Assembly: GCF_964106895.1 (NCBI RefSeq)
Contig: NW_027415319.1
Span: 124,001 to 188,000, forward strand
Direction: 5' to 3'
Source of the DNA: Numenius arquata
Lineage: Eukaryota > Chordata > Aves > Charadriiformes > Scolopacidae
DNA: 64,000 nucleotides
Position 1 is the stretch's first letter. Every line of letters begins with the position of its first letter. Below, piece by piece: positions 20,381 to 32,846 of the stretch. A model generated the notes under the pieces. That model ran no database searches, was not told the origin of the DNA, and saw only the letters and a list, made by a program, of their open reading frames with translations. A program made the translations under genes and the position numbers.

Positions 20381-22250
20381 GCTGCCCGGTGCTTTCCGCC
20401 CGCTGCGGACCGGTCCGCAGCGATTTCTGGGCTGGCCGCCGTTTTCCCCCGGCCCCCTCCGGTTCCGGAGCGGCTCGGCCCGCCCATACCGCGCGCCCAT
20501 TGGTCGCGGTGCCGTAAGCGGCGTCCGTCCTCTAGGAGCCCCCGTCCCATTGGTCGATCGCGCCGTCAATCTCCAGCGCCTCCCAGTCCGGCCAATCGGA
20601 GCGCGGCAGGCGATCCGACCAATCGGAGCGGGGCGGTCGCGTTGTGATTGGCTCGTCCTCCTGTCAATCCGCCCGGGGGGCGGTTGCCATGGTGAGGAAG
20701 CCCCGCCCGGTCGCGCATGCGCAGTAGTAAGGACGGCGCCGCCCTCACTACTGCGCATGCGCCACCGGGCGGGGCGTCCTCACCATGGCAACCGCCATTG
20801 ACGTCCCACTCCGGCCAATCGGAGCGCGGCAGGCGATCCGACCAATCGGAGCGCGGCGGTCGCGTTGTGATTGGCTCGTCCTCCTGTCAATCCGCCCGGG
20901 GGCGGTTGCCATGGTGAGGAAGCCCCGCCTGGTCGCGCATGCGCAGTAGTAAGGGCGGCGCCGTGCTCGCTACTGCCGCCTTGTGGACAAAAATCGGTAC
21001 TGCAGGTGGGGGGGCGCGCATGCGCAGTGGAAAGAGTGGCGCCGCCCTCGCTGCTGCCGCCGCTTGTGGACAAAAAGCGGTACTGCAGGTACGGGGGTAG
21101 GGGGGTCCGGCCGCATGCGCAGTGGACGGGGGGGGGGGGGCGCTGCGCTCGCCGCTGCCGCCCGTGCCAGCAGAAACCGGCGCTGCAGCTCGGCGGATGC
21201 GGGGGGGGAAGGCGGAGCCCTGGGAGGTTCCATTTTCCCCAAATTGGGGAAAATTATTCAATTTGGGGTTTTTTTCGGTGCTTTTCCGCAACGGAAAAGA
21301 CTTCAGGGTTTTGTTAGGGTTTTTCTTGCCCTTCCCCGCCGCCGGGGACGGCGCCCATGCGGGGGCTGACGCTGCAGAACCGTAAATTGAACCCCCAAAT
21401 TGAACCCCGAACATGAATAACATTTTCCCTAATTTGGGGAAAAGGGAACCTTCCCCGGTCCCGCCTCCCCCCGCTCCCCGAGCCGCACCGCCGGTTTCTG
21501 CTGGCACGGGCGGCAGCGGCGGCGAGCGCAGCGCCCCCCTTTCTACTGGGCATGCGCGTCCCCCCCCCCCCCCCCCCCCCGCCCTGTACCTGCGTACCTG
21601 CAGTACCGCTTTTTGTCCACGAGGGGGCAGTAGCGAGCACGGCGCCGCCCTCACTACTGCGCATGCGCCACCGGGCGGGGCGTCCTCACCATGGCAACCG
21701 CCATTGACGTCCCACTCCGGCCAATCGGAGCGCGGCAGGCGATCCGACCAATCGGAGCGCGGCGGTCGCGTTGTGATTGGCTCGTCCTCCTGTCAATCCG
21801 CCCGGGGGGCGGTTGCCATGGTGAGGAAGCCCCGCCCGGTCGCGCATGCGCAGTAGTAAGGACGGCGCCGTCCTCACTACTGCGCATGCGCCACCGGGCG
21901 GGGCGTCCTCACCATGGCAACCGCCCCCTGGCGGATTGACAGGAGGACGAGCCAATCACAGCGCGACCGCCGCGCTCCGATTGGTCGGATCGCCTGCCGC
22001 GCTCCGATTGGCCGGGGTGGGAGGCGCTGAAGATTGACGGCGCGACCGACCAATGGGACGGGCTCCCCGAGGACGGAAGCCGCTTCCGGCGCCGTGACCA
22101 ATGGGCGCGCCGCATGGGCGGGCCGAGCCGCTCCGGAAGCGGAGGGGGCCGGGGGAAAATGGCGGCGCGCGCAGAAGCGGCTGCGGCGCGGCGCGGCGCG
22201 GCGCGGACCGCACCGCACCGGACCGGCGCGGGCGGAAAGCACCGGGCAGC
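20381..22250. promoter_or_regulatory. Palindromic CpG-island promoter at junction 2/3, one module
   Basis: It has the same mirrored arms as junction 1/2, with a single module (20717-21845) between them. The plus-strand YY1-type motif is at 22156-22166. The short GC repeat after it (GCGGC copies near 22188-22205) is longer than in unit 1. Confidence 0.72.
20717..21845. repeat. Foldback module M, unit 3 copy (1129 bp)
   Basis: Single copy with a C21 tract (21560-21580), collinear with the unit 1 module. Confidence 0.85.
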
Positions 22251-23321
22251 CGGACAGCGTCGCGGTGCCGCTGGACAGCGTCGCGGTGCCGCTGGACAGC
22301 GTCGCGAGGCAGCTGGACAGCGTCGAGGCCAGCGGGGGGGCGCGGGGAAGGCGGCCGGGGTCCCGAGGCGGCTCCGAGGGGAGACGGCGTTGCGGGGGGG
22401 CGGGCTGAGGCGTCTGGGGAGGTGCTCGCGGCTCCTGGGGCTGGCAAACGGGCTCGCGTGGCTGGTGTTGGGGCTTCAGCCGGAGAGGGAGTCGTGTGGC
22501 TTTGGGCTGAGGGGCGGGGGTGGAGTCCGGCGTTTTGGGGACTTGAGCAGAGGCTCAGCGGCTGGGTTTTGGGGCTCGGAAGGGGGCAGTAAGTGATGCG
22601 GTTTGGGGGCGGAGAGCAGAAGCCGTTTTGGCTGGTTCTGCACGGGGGGTGGGCAGGAGGGCGTTGGGGGCTGCGGGGGAAAGCAGGGGCTGGGCGGGCT
22701 GCGGGGTGCTCAAACAGCAGGTGAGGTTTTCAAATCTGCAACTTGTAACTGTTGCAGCTTTGTTCTGGCTTCCTCCATTTTTGCAAAAGCTTCTGTTGCT
22801 AGACAGAGCATTCCTCTGTGTATCAGCTACTTGAGCTAGTTTATTTCAATGCGTCTGATCAGGTTTGTCTGTTCAGCAAAGTGGCATTTAAAGGTGACGT
22901 TTCACCGGATGCCAGCGGCTGTGCCTTATTTCCAGTATAAAGATGTATTCCCCAAATATCAGAGTGGGATATAACAACTGCAGCTGGTCAAAAGTAACAC
23001 TGAAATGCAAAATTTAGAATTTCTTTTTTCCCATTGGCTCCTCCTCAGTATGAACACAAAGTTAATTTCTATTCTTAATTCCTATTTATGCTACATATAT
23101 GAAGGATGAACGCGAGGAAAGGAGACCATAAAATACTGGCCTATTGCTATTTGTATGCTGCGCTTTGAACAGAAGAGACAAAACTGTCCTTTTTGTGAAA
23201 TAATACTGGCTGTATCAGTGCCGTCCTCGTGTTTTTCTTCAAAAATGTGAGATTTGTTGCCCCGAATGGTGAGAGTAGTTTTTGTTAATGGAAGTCGCAA
23301 GAGGTTCTGCCACCTTAAAAA

Positions 23322-23978
23322 CCATAGAATCATAGAATGGTTAGAGTTGGAAGGGACCTTCAAGATCATCGTGTTGCAGCCCCCCTGCCTTGGGCAGGGA
23401 CGCCTCCACTAGAGCGGGTTGCTCAAAGCCCCGTCCAGCCTGGCCTTAAACACTTCCAGGGATGGGGCATCCACAGCTTCCCCGGGCAACCTGTTCCAGT
23501 GCCTCACCACCCTCACGGTAAAGAATTTCCTCCTAACATCTAGTCTGAATCTCCCCTCTTCCGATTTAAAACCGTTACCCCTTGTCCTGTCGCTACCTTT
23601 CCCGACAGAGAGTCCCTCTCCGGCTCTCCCGTAGGCTCCCTTCAGATATTGGAAGGCTGCTCTGAGGTCTCCCCGGAGCCTTCTCTTCTCCAGGCTGAAC
23701 AACCCCAGCTCTCTCAGTCTCTCTTCACAGGGGAGGTGCTCCGTCCCTCCGATGGTTTTCGTGGCCCTCCGCTGGGCCCCTTCCAACAGGTCCACGTCCT
23801 TCCCGTGTCGAGGACTCCAAAGCTGGACACCGTACGCCAGGTGGGGTCTCGCGCGCGCAGAGTAGAGGGGGGTAGAATCGCCTCCCGTGACCCGCTGGCC
23901 ACGCTTCTCTTGATGCAGCCCAGGGTGGGGTTGGCTTTCTGGGCTGCCAGCGCGCGTTGCCGGCTCGTACTGACATGT
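23322..23978 (-). mobile_element. CR1 LINE fragment, minus strand, unit 3
   Basis: Same insertion as in unit 1 at offset 20646. The encoded ORF2 tail is unchanged. Confidence 0.95.
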
Positions 23979-24098
23979 AATAATGCTACTGACGTACCGT
24001 TAGCAGCCTCGTGTTAAAAGAAGCGAGAAGCTGTAATATCCTTAATTTAGACAGTTTTTACGTGAAATGGTGCATCCTCACTGTTTCGTCACTTTCAG

Positions 24099-24218
24099 GA
24101 GCGAGCAATTGACCGAGAGCAGGAGAGAGACCTTTTCCAGCAAGAGATAGGGAAGCCGGAACAACAGCTTAAGGTTCCACAAAGGATTCGGCCTGTCAGC
24201 GAGCATCAAACCGGAGAG
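24099..24218 (+). pseudogene. AKAP9: AKAP9-like exon A, unit 3
   Basis: Acceptor at 24097-24098 and donor at 24219 are intact. The open segment is unchanged from unit 1. Confidence 0.72.
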
Positions 24219-26101
24219 GTAACGCGCGCTATTGCTTGTACTCAAGGGATCTAAATGGTACGCTGACAGCCGTTCGGATACCCTAGGGAAGCTGTTTTAT
24301 GGTGTCCCTAACCTGCATCCGTTCGCAAGGCAGGAAAGGAAATCCCCCGAGATGAAAGGCTACGGTGTCGGGGGAACGTGGGGAAAGTGTGTTCTGGGTG
24401 TTTTTTGAGTCGGTCGGTTGGATGTTTTTAGTAGCAGACACACAGAAGCCTCGTAACTTTCAAAAAGACTCCCTCGCGTAACTTAATTTAGAAAATGGGG
24501 TTTTCAAAAGCCCGTGGAAACATTCAGGACTCCTGTAGCGATTCCCCCTGCTCTTGCGTCCTTTTGTGACATCCTGTTGGTAGCACGGGTACGGGCACCG
24601 CAGGAACGCAGTGACCAAGGGGTCACAGCCGAGACGTAGCGGCGCTCTCTGCGTGCGCCTCCCCGGGAGACGTCTGTCTCCCCTGAAACAATCTGGTGAC
24701 CGCAGAAGGGCAGCTCGAGGAAGTCACAGCAACCTCTTAGGCCCAGCAAAAGCCAGAAAAGCGACAGCGGTGCAAACGCTGTGTGTTGTGAAGCTTTTTG
24801 CCTGTCTTGTTTGGTGACCTTTGGGTCAATTGAACTGCATTTTATTTTTTGGTGGGTTTTCTCCTGTCTTGCTTTTAGAGCAAGGCTGATATTTTTGCGT
24901 GATTCTCTCGCCCGATTTTCAGTCTTCAGCTTCTTCTCAGGTGGCACTGCGATTTTCAAAGAAAAGCTCTTCCTTTCGGTTCAGTTCAGTTGCTGTCGTT
25001 CGGTTCTTAAATGGTAGCAACGTTTAGTATTCTATATTAGATAGTTTATGACCACAGACAGTAATGGGACATACATGGATAGACGTGAAATGTAAGTTGT
25101 CAAAATATTTATTGCCCTACAATTCTCGGAGGTAGGGGTGTGTTTCCTGGGGTTTCAAAATCTATTTCACTAAAAAGGTTTGTAACAAATCCTGCAAAGT
25201 GTTCAGCCCGTACCGGGCGACCTGGCTGTCGTCAGCCTGTGCGTACAAGGAGTGGTGGGCCATTAGCCGAATGTGTGTTAACCGACACGCGTGGAGCAAT
25301 TCCGCATCCGTCTGCTTCTGTGGCAAAGCGGGTGCCCGCTCCTGTCCTACGGACACGTTCCACAGAGGGGGGAGGCACAATTAGTTTTCCTGAATCCGGG
25401 ATGTTCGTTTTGAGTTCGTTTTGTGATGCGTCTCCTCATAATTTGAGGCATGGGTAGCGTGTGAATTCCTAGTTAAAATTCTCACAGTTAAAAAGGCAAA
25501 ACTTCTCCCGAGAAAAAAAATTTCAAATTTGATTGCATAATGAAACGAGGCCTGTTTTTCTGCACAGAAACGATTTGTGGGAATCGTCCTGAATTACAAG
25601 CGTGTATACCCAGATGTGTACACTCCAAGTTGGCAGATAGGCTGCAGCAGCAATGTAAAGCATGCTTTAAGGTGAAAGATGGCTGTAACTGTGATGAAAA
25701 CTTTAAGGTTCGTACTAGATGCTTTTAAAGTAGGATTTTTAACAGGCAGGCGCAGCGGCAATTTTAGAGCCGAGTGGTGCCGAATATTACCCATTTACAG
25801 ACAGAATTCTCGGTACTGTCTTAGATTTACATCGAATTTCTATCAAATGAGCCACCTAGCCTTCCTATATAGTATATTTTGGTGCCCCGATATTACTTGG
25901 CGTATTTCATAAGTATACCTTTTATGGCCGTTTCTCGTGCTTTTCCGAGAGAGCTGCTTTACTTTTTCATAGTTGCACGGTTTTTGAATGCCTCTTCTGC
26001 CTTTCAGATCTTCTCTTTCTCCTACGCCTTAAATACTCGTACAAGAACGTGCAGAAAATGTTATGTGCAGCTGTAACGTGCTTTGGGGTTTTTTTTGGTA
26101 G

Positions 26102-26221
26102 GATGAAATGGAAATACTGGGACTGGCGATCCAGAAGTCTGAAGAAGCCACCGTAAAGGACCGTCCCAGTGACTACCGTCGAGTTAGGATTATTAAAAGC
26201 ACCAAAGCGACACGCTCGTAG
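26102..26221 (+). pseudogene. AKAP9: AKAP9-like exon B, unit 3
   Basis: Acceptor at 26100-26101. The open segment and stop are unchanged. Confidence 0.58.
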
Positions 26222-28836
26222 AGATGGGGACTACCTCTGGACACGTGTTAATCCCGGTCAGGTGTCCTCGGGATACAGATGGTCTGCGCTTCCTGCTCTG
26301 ACAAGACAGAAGCGATGAGCTTCAGGATGAGCTCCTGAAGACAAGAAAGAGGCCAGGTGCCGGGGTTCTTGTCTCTTTGTTTGTTTGTTTGTTTGTTTGT
26401 TTTGGGCGGGGGGTGGCGGGCGGGCGGGCGTGTGGCTTCCAAAACAGGGTGCGCGGTTGACTGCAGGTGGCAGCCTGCAGAGCTCTTTTGCTGCCTGACC
26501 TCGCCTTTTCTTTGTCACTCCTCTTTCATGGCATCTGCGCTGAAAGCCGGGGCGGTCAACGAAGAGACGTGGACAAAACGGGACGAACCGGCGCCGCTTC
26601 TGCCTGTTTTCCAGGCTTTGCCACGAACCAAGGAGCATCATCAGCCTCGTCACTGGTGGCGGCGAGTCCTGAGGTGGCTTAGGTGAGTCGAGCCTTCCAG
26701 GAACGTCCGTTGTCCGTAGCCTACGGCGTGTCATTTGGACGTCAGTCGGAAGGAGGTTTCCCTTTCTGAAAGGGCACCGGTTTCTCGTGCCAAGCGGTTG
26801 CCTCTCCTGAAGTTCCCACGAGAGGGGATCCTCGGAGACGATGCGCTGGGCAGCAGAAGTCATCAGCGAGGAGACGTCGCGCGCTCTATTAAATAGGGAC
26901 AAAAAGAAAGACGATGTCCTTCCAAAGGCCCGAGCGCGGCACCTCTTCCGACGGCCGATGGCATGGCCGGCCTTTGGGCTCTGGGTCCCCCGTAACAGCG
27001 GGGACACGGCCAAACCCTGTTCCTCTGCGTGTTCGGCACAGCCAAAAGCCTTGGCCGGTCCGCCGGTCGTTTTCGGTAGCCTGGTGGATCGCGGCACCGG
27101 GGATTGGATTTCCCCCCGCCAAAAGTACAGCCGTTTGGGGAATCTCTTACCTTCCTGGTTTTTTCTATCGTAAAGGAGACTTTAAAAAAAGGGTTAAAGT
27201 CGTATAACGTGCAAACTGACTTGCAGGCTTTAAACGGCAACCGTCCACCGGCTGTAGCCTACAGCGTCTTAGGCGTCCCTAAGCGGCGAGGTATTTGTTC
27301 CAAATCTTTGAAAAGAGAGGCGACTGAAGGTAACGGGTTGGGTTTTTGGTTGGGTTTTTTTTCTAGTTTTTTTGTTTTTTGTTTTCCCCCCCCCTTTTCT
27401 TTAGGCGGAGCGCTCTGAAGAACCTGATTTCTGCCTGGCTTTCAGCGTCGCGTTTCCCCGGCAGTGCGGTAGCATCTCTCTCGGGCAGTGCCGCCGGCCA
27501 GATGTCCCTCCTCCTTGGGTAGGAGAGAAAGCAGCCCCCGGTCAAATGACAACTGCGCGTTCTGGAGACGGAGAGCGCAACGGTGGGGGTTCGGAGCTGT
27601 GCCAGTTGAATTAGCGCCGAAGAAAAAACCCGAGGCTTTTCTAGCGTGAGTATTTTTCTTGGCCGTATCTAAACGCGCGCAGAGCTTTCCAGCGGCAGGG
27701 AAAGGGAAGGGAGGAGGCGCTTCCCCCCAGCGGGCGGAGGGTTTGTTACGCTGTTAGGCTGAGAAGGTGTTGCAAGTGGCACGGGTCAGTCTGAATAGGG
27801 ACCTGAAGCGTCGGGATGGCTCCGGCTTTGGCAGGCCGTGCCGTCTTTGGAGCGGAGCTGTTTCCCCGCAATCCTCCTGTAGCTCAGCTCCTGTCCTGTC
27901 CCTCGGCCGGAGGGAATTCCTCTACTCTCTTCGGTGCTCTTTCGTTTGATGATGCTGATCTCCGGTTGGGGTTTGCTGTTTGTTTTGCAGGTGCCTCGTT
28001 GTCCGCGTCTCGTGCTGCTCGACAGATGCCCCGGCCCGGGTTTGCAGCCGGTGGTGGAGCCGCCTGAGGGGAAGGGGCCAGCCCTGGGTCTGGTCGTTCG
28101 GTGCATTTTTTGGGGCGAATTAAAAAAAACGGTGCGTGTGTGGGGGGGGTGGTGGTGTGATGATGTCATTTGGGGCAGCCGGATGTCAGCGGGGGAGCGA
28201 CGGTGCGGCGGAGGAGCAGGTGAGTGGGGGTTAAGTGGGGTTCCCCCCACAAGAGGGTGGGTCACGGCCCCCAAACGCCTGAAAACTTGGTGCGGGGCAG
28301 GTGGTTGGGGTTTTGGGCGGTGGTGTTTAAAAAATGTTAAAAGCTGTATATGCGGGGGTGAGGCATTGGAGTAGAGAACAATCTCTCATTTTTCTGTGTG
28401 TTGAAAAATAATATTCCCTTACGTATATAAAAGGAGTTCAAAATACCAACCCGTATCTCTAAGGATTCTGTATTATTTAATGGGAGTTTAGACGACGGAA
28501 AGATTTTTTAAAAGATTTATTTATAAAGAGAGATTGAAGCGTCAAAGCGGATGTCTGGACAGGTCGCTAGTCCAATTGGATGTTGTCTATCGTGCGTGTT
28601 AATCTGTAAGTCTAAACAGATGTGACTCTTAGCAGACGTTCTGTCGAAGTGTATCAAGAGCATCCGTTTTCCCTAAGTCTTACCCACGGGTCGGTCAGTG
28701 CGGAGGCGTAAACGCCTGTGCTGTAGATGGTTCCAGACTGCAAAGAGAGCCTATCGCTAGAAGGGATTTCCAAACTGGCCCTCCCCTCTGCTCTCTCTTG
28801 CCGGCGTCCAAGCGCTTTCAAAAGCGCTTTAAGCAG

Positions 28837-29701
28837 GAGTGTTGATTCCCAGGAGGATAGGGAAGCTCTACAGAGAGACTTAGGTAGATTGGATCGTTGG
28901 GCCAACATCAGTGGTATGAGTTTCAACAAGGGCGAGCGCCAGGTTCTGCGCGTGGGCCACAATAACCCCGAGCAGCGCTACAGGCTTGGGGAAACGTGGC
29001 TGGAAAACCACCTGGAAGAAAGAGACCTGGGGGTTCTAATGGACAAGCGGCTGAACGTGAGCCGGCAGTGTGCCCAGGTGGCCACGAAAGCCAACGGCAT
29101 CCTGGCTTGTATTAGAAACAGCGTGAGCAGCAGAAGTAGGGAGGCGATTGTGCCCCTGTACTCGGCACTGGTGAGGCCACACCTGGAGTATTGCGTCCGG
29201 TTTTGGGCACCTCAATCCAAGAGAGATGTCGAGGTGCTGGAGCGAGTGCAGAGGAGGGCAACGAAGCTGGTGAAGGGCCTGGAAAACAAATCCTATGAAG
29301 AGCGGTTGAAGGAGCTGGGACTGTTTAGTATGAGGAAGAGGGGGCTGAGGGGAGACCTCGTCACTCTCTAAACCTACTTGAAAGGACACTGTAGAGAGGT
29401 CGGTGCTGGTCTCCTGGCACGGGTAGGTAATGACAGAACGAGAGGGAACGGCTTCAAGCTCCAACAGGGTAGGTTTAGACTGGACATTAGGAAAGAATGT
29501 TTCACAGAGGGAGTGGTCGGGCATTGGAACAGGCTACCCAGGGAGGTGGTCGAGTCACCATCCCTGGATGTGTTTAAGAACCGTCGAGATGTGGTGTTGG
29601 GGGATATGGTGTAGGGGAGAACTTTGTAGAGTAGGGTAGATGGTTGGACTCGATGATGCCAAGGGTCTCTTGCAACCTAGACGATTCTATGATTCTATGA
29701 A
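28837..29701 (+). mobile_element. CR1 LINE fragment, plus strand, unit 3
   Basis: Same insertion and TAA as unit 1. It has G at 29658 (GATGATGCC), the allele shared by units 3-6. Confidence 0.95.
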
Positions 29702-30137
29702 AAGCAGCCCCTTCCCCCGTTTCCCCTCCCGCCCTGGGGAGCTGGATCGGTGCAGCGGGACAGGAGGAAAAAAACGCAGCCCCGTTTTCCTGCAGGGACG
29801 CAAAGCTCCCCGATGTCTCTGTGGTGGATAAGGCGGCACCCCCGCCTGCCTTCCTGGACGCCGGCGGACTGGCTGCTGTCGCCCCCACGGCCCCCGGGGC
29901 CACGCGCAGAGCGCCGCGGCGTCCCTGGGGCTGGTTGCGGGGCGAACACCGGAGGTTTTTGGCGCCGAGGCGACGGCTGCGGCTGCCCGGACTGCGAGCG
30001 GGGACAGGGCAGAGAGCGGGAAGGCCTGCCCGCCGGTAAGTGGTCACGGTCCCTGGGTGGAGGGAAGCGGGCTGAGAGCGGTCACCGCTCATGGCCCCGG
30101 TGAGGTCTCAGAGGGGGACAAGGAAGGGGGCGTGGGC

Positions 30138-30877
30138 GCTGCCCGGTGCTTTCCGCCCGCTGCGGACGGGTCCGCAGCGATTTCTGGGCTGGCCGCCGTT
30201 TTCCCCCGGCCCCCTCCGGTTCCGGAGCGGCTCGGCCCGCCCATACCGCGCGCCCATTGGTCGCGGTGCCGTAAGCGGCGTCCGTCCTCTAGGAGCCCCC
30301 GTCCCATTGGTCGATCGCGCCGTCAATCTCCAGCGCCTCCCAGTCCGGCCAATCGGAGCGCGGCAGGCGATCCGACCAATCGGAGCGGGGCGGTCGCGTT
30401 GTGATTGGCTCGTCCTCCTGTCAATCCGCCCGGGGGGCGGTTGCCATGGTGAGGAAGCCCCGCCCGGTCGCGCATGCGCAGTAGTAAGGACGGCGCCGCC
30501 CTCACTACTGCGCATGCGCCACCGGGCGGGGCGTCCTCACCATGGCAACCGCCTCCTGGCGGATTGACAGGAGGACGAGCCAATCACAGCGCGACCGCCG
30601 CGCTCCGATTGGTCGGATCGCCTGCCGCGCTCCGATTGGCCGGGGTGGGAGGCGCTGAAGATTGACGGCGCGACCGACCAATGGGACGGGCTCCCCGAGG
30701 ACGGAAGCCGCTTCCGGCGCCGTGACCAATGGGCGCGCCGCATGGGCGGGCCGAGCCGCTCCGGAAGCGGAGGGGGCCGGGGGAAAATGGCGGCGCGCGC
30801 AGAAGCGGCTGCGGCGCGGCGCGGCGCGGACCGCACCGCACCGCACCGGACCGGCGCGGGCGGAAAGCACCGGGCAG
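30138..30877. promoter_or_regulatory. Uninterrupted 740-bp palindromic CpG-island promoter at junction 3/4
   Basis: This is the clearest view of the basic palindrome. 30345-30450 (CCAAT boxes, CAATCCGCCC, GGTTGCCATGG) is mirrored by 30541-30650. The two arms meet at GGCGCC near 30491-30496 between opposed GCGCATGCGC sites. Only scattered mismatches separate the arms (for example GGAGCGGGG against the mirrored GCGCTCC), so the strand could fold into a long hairpin or cruciform. The plus-strand YY1-type motif is at 30784-30794. Confidence 0.78.
30548..30562 (-). promoter_or_regulatory. Weakened CTCF-like motif, unit 4 variant
   Basis: The minus strand reads CCGCCAGGAGGCGGT, with an A at the G/T position of the core, so the match drops to 13 of 15. 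The same variant is at 48980-48994 in unit 6. Both variant units also lack the module sites. Confidence 0.35.
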
Positions 30878-31949
30878 CCGGACAGCGTCGCGGTGCCGCT
30901 GGACAGCGTCGCGGTGCCGCTGGACAGCGTCGCGAGGCAGCTGGACAGCGTCGAGGCCAGCGGGGGGGCGCGGGGAAGGCGGCCGGGGTCCCGAGGCGGC
31001 TCCGAGGGGAGACGGCGTTGCGGGGGGGCGGGCTGAGGCGTCTGGGGAGGTGCTCGCGGCTCCTGGGGCTGGCAAACGGGCTCGCGTGGCTGGTGTTGGG
31101 GCTTCAGCCGGAGAGGGAGTCGTGTGGCTTTGGGCTGAGGGGCGGGGGTGGAGTCCGGCGTTTTGGGGACTTGAGCAGAGGCTCAGCGGCTGGGTTTTGG
31201 GGCTCGGAAGGGGGCAGTAAGTGATGCGGTTTGGGGGCGGAGAGCAGAAGCCGTTTTGGCTGGTTCTGCACGGGGGGTGGGCAGGAGGGCGTTGGGGGCT
31301 GCGGGGGAAAGCAGGGGCTGGGCGGGCTGCGGGGTGCTCAAACAGCAGGTGAGGTTTTCAAATCTGCAACTTGTAACTGTTGCAGCTTTGTTCTGGCTTC
31401 CTCCATTTTTGCAAAAGCTTCTGTTGCTAGACAGAGCATTCCTCTGTGTATCAGCTACTTGAGCTAGTTTATTTCAATGCGTCTGATCAGGTTTGTCTGT
31501 TCAGCAAAGTGGCATTTAAAGGTGACGTTTCACCGGATGCCAGCGGCTGTGCCTTATTTCCAGTATAAAGATGTATTCCCCAAATATCAGAGTGGGATAT
31601 AACAACTGCAGCTGGTCAAAAGTAACACTGAAATGCAAAATTTAGAATTTCTTTTTTCCCATTGGCTCCTCCTCAGTATGAACACAAAGTTAATTTCTAT
31701 TCTTAATTCCTATTTATGCTACATATATGAAGGATGAACGCGAGGAAAGGAGACCATAAAATACTGGCCTATTGCTATTTGTATGCTGCGCTTTGAACAG
31801 AAGAGACAAAACTGTCCTTTTTGTGAAATAATACTGGCTGTATCAGTGCCGTCCTCGTGTTTTTCTTCAAAAATGTGAGATTTGTTGCCCCGAATGGTGA
31901 GAGTAGTTTTTGTTAATGGAAGTCGCAAGAGGTTCTGCCACCTTAAAAA

Positions 31950-32606
31950 CCATAGAATCATAGAATGGTTAGAGTTGGAAGGGACCTTCAAGATCATCGT
32001 GTTGCAGCCCCCCTGCCTTGGGCAGGGACGCCTCCACTAGAGCGGGTTGCTCAAAGCCCCGTCCAGCCTGGCCTTAAACACTTCCAGGGATGGGGCATCC
32101 ACAGCTTCCCCGGGCAACCTGTTCCAGTGCCTCACCACCCTCACGGTAAAGAATTTCCTCCTAACATCTAGTCTGAATCTCCCCTCTTCCGATTTAAAAC
32201 CGTTACCCCTTGTCCTGTCGCTACCTTTCCCGACAGAGAGTCCCTCTCCGGCTCTCCCGTAGGCTCCCTTCAGATATTGGAAGGCTGCTCTGAGGTCTCC
32301 CCGGAGCCTTCTCTTCTCCAGGCTGAACAACCCCAGCTCTCTCAGTCTCTCTTCACAGGGGAGGTGCTCCGTCCCTCCGATGGTTTTCGTGGCCCTCCGC
32401 TGGGCCCCTTCCAACAGGTCCACGTCCTTCCCGTGTCGAGGACTCCAAAGCTGGACACCGTACGCCAGGTGGGGTCTCGCGCGCGCAGAGTAGAGGGGGG
32501 TAGAATCGCCTCCCGTGACCCGCTGGCCACGCTTCTCTTGATGCAGCCCAGGGTGGGGTTGGCTTTCTGGGCTGCCAGCGCGCGTTGCCGGCTCGTACTG
32601 ACATGT
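31950..32606 (-). mobile_element. CR1 LINE fragment, minus strand, unit 4
   Basis: Same insertion as in unit 1 at offset 29274, in a unit whose promoter lacks the foldback module. Confidence 0.95.
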
Positions 32607-32726
32607 AATAATGCTACTGACGTACCGTTAGCAGCCTCGTGTTAAAAGAAGCGAGAAGCTGTAATATCCTTAATTTAGACAGTTTTTACGTGAAATGGTG
32701 CATCCTCACTGTTTCGTCACTTTCAG

Positions 32727-32846
32727 GAGCGAGCAATTGACCGAGAGCAGGAGAGAGACCTTTTCCAGCAAGAGATAGGGAAGCCGGAACAACAGCTTAA
32801 GGTTCCACAAAGGATTCGGCCTGTCAGCGAGCATCAAACCGGAGAG
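32727..32846 (+). pseudogene. AKAP9: AKAP9-like exon A, unit 4
   Basis: Acceptor at 32725-32726 and donor at 32847 are intact. The reading frame is open. Confidence 0.72.

Larger units (their letters stand above)
9753..20636 (+). repeat. Macrosatellite unit 2 (two foldback modules, longest unit)
   Basis: At 10884 bp this is the longest unit, because the ~1.13 kb module is present twice in tandem (9833-10958 and 10959-12083). The body is otherwise collinear with unit 1. Its plus-strand CR1 has a private nonsense change (TGA at 19485-19487). Its tail carries the same variants as the tail of unit 1: C at 19900, and GACCGGTCC in the promoter arm. The later units have G and GACGGGTCC. Confidence 0.97.
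20637..30393 (+). repeat. Macrosatellite unit 3 (one foldback module)
   Basis: A 9757-bp unit. It lacks one GGGC repeat in the microsatellite near 26420, which shifts everything downstream by 4 bp relative to the other units. It shares two alleles with unit 7 that I saw in no other unit: T at 25455 and A at 25516. Its tail is of the GATGATGCC / GACGGGTCC type, shared with units 4-6. Confidence 0.97.
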
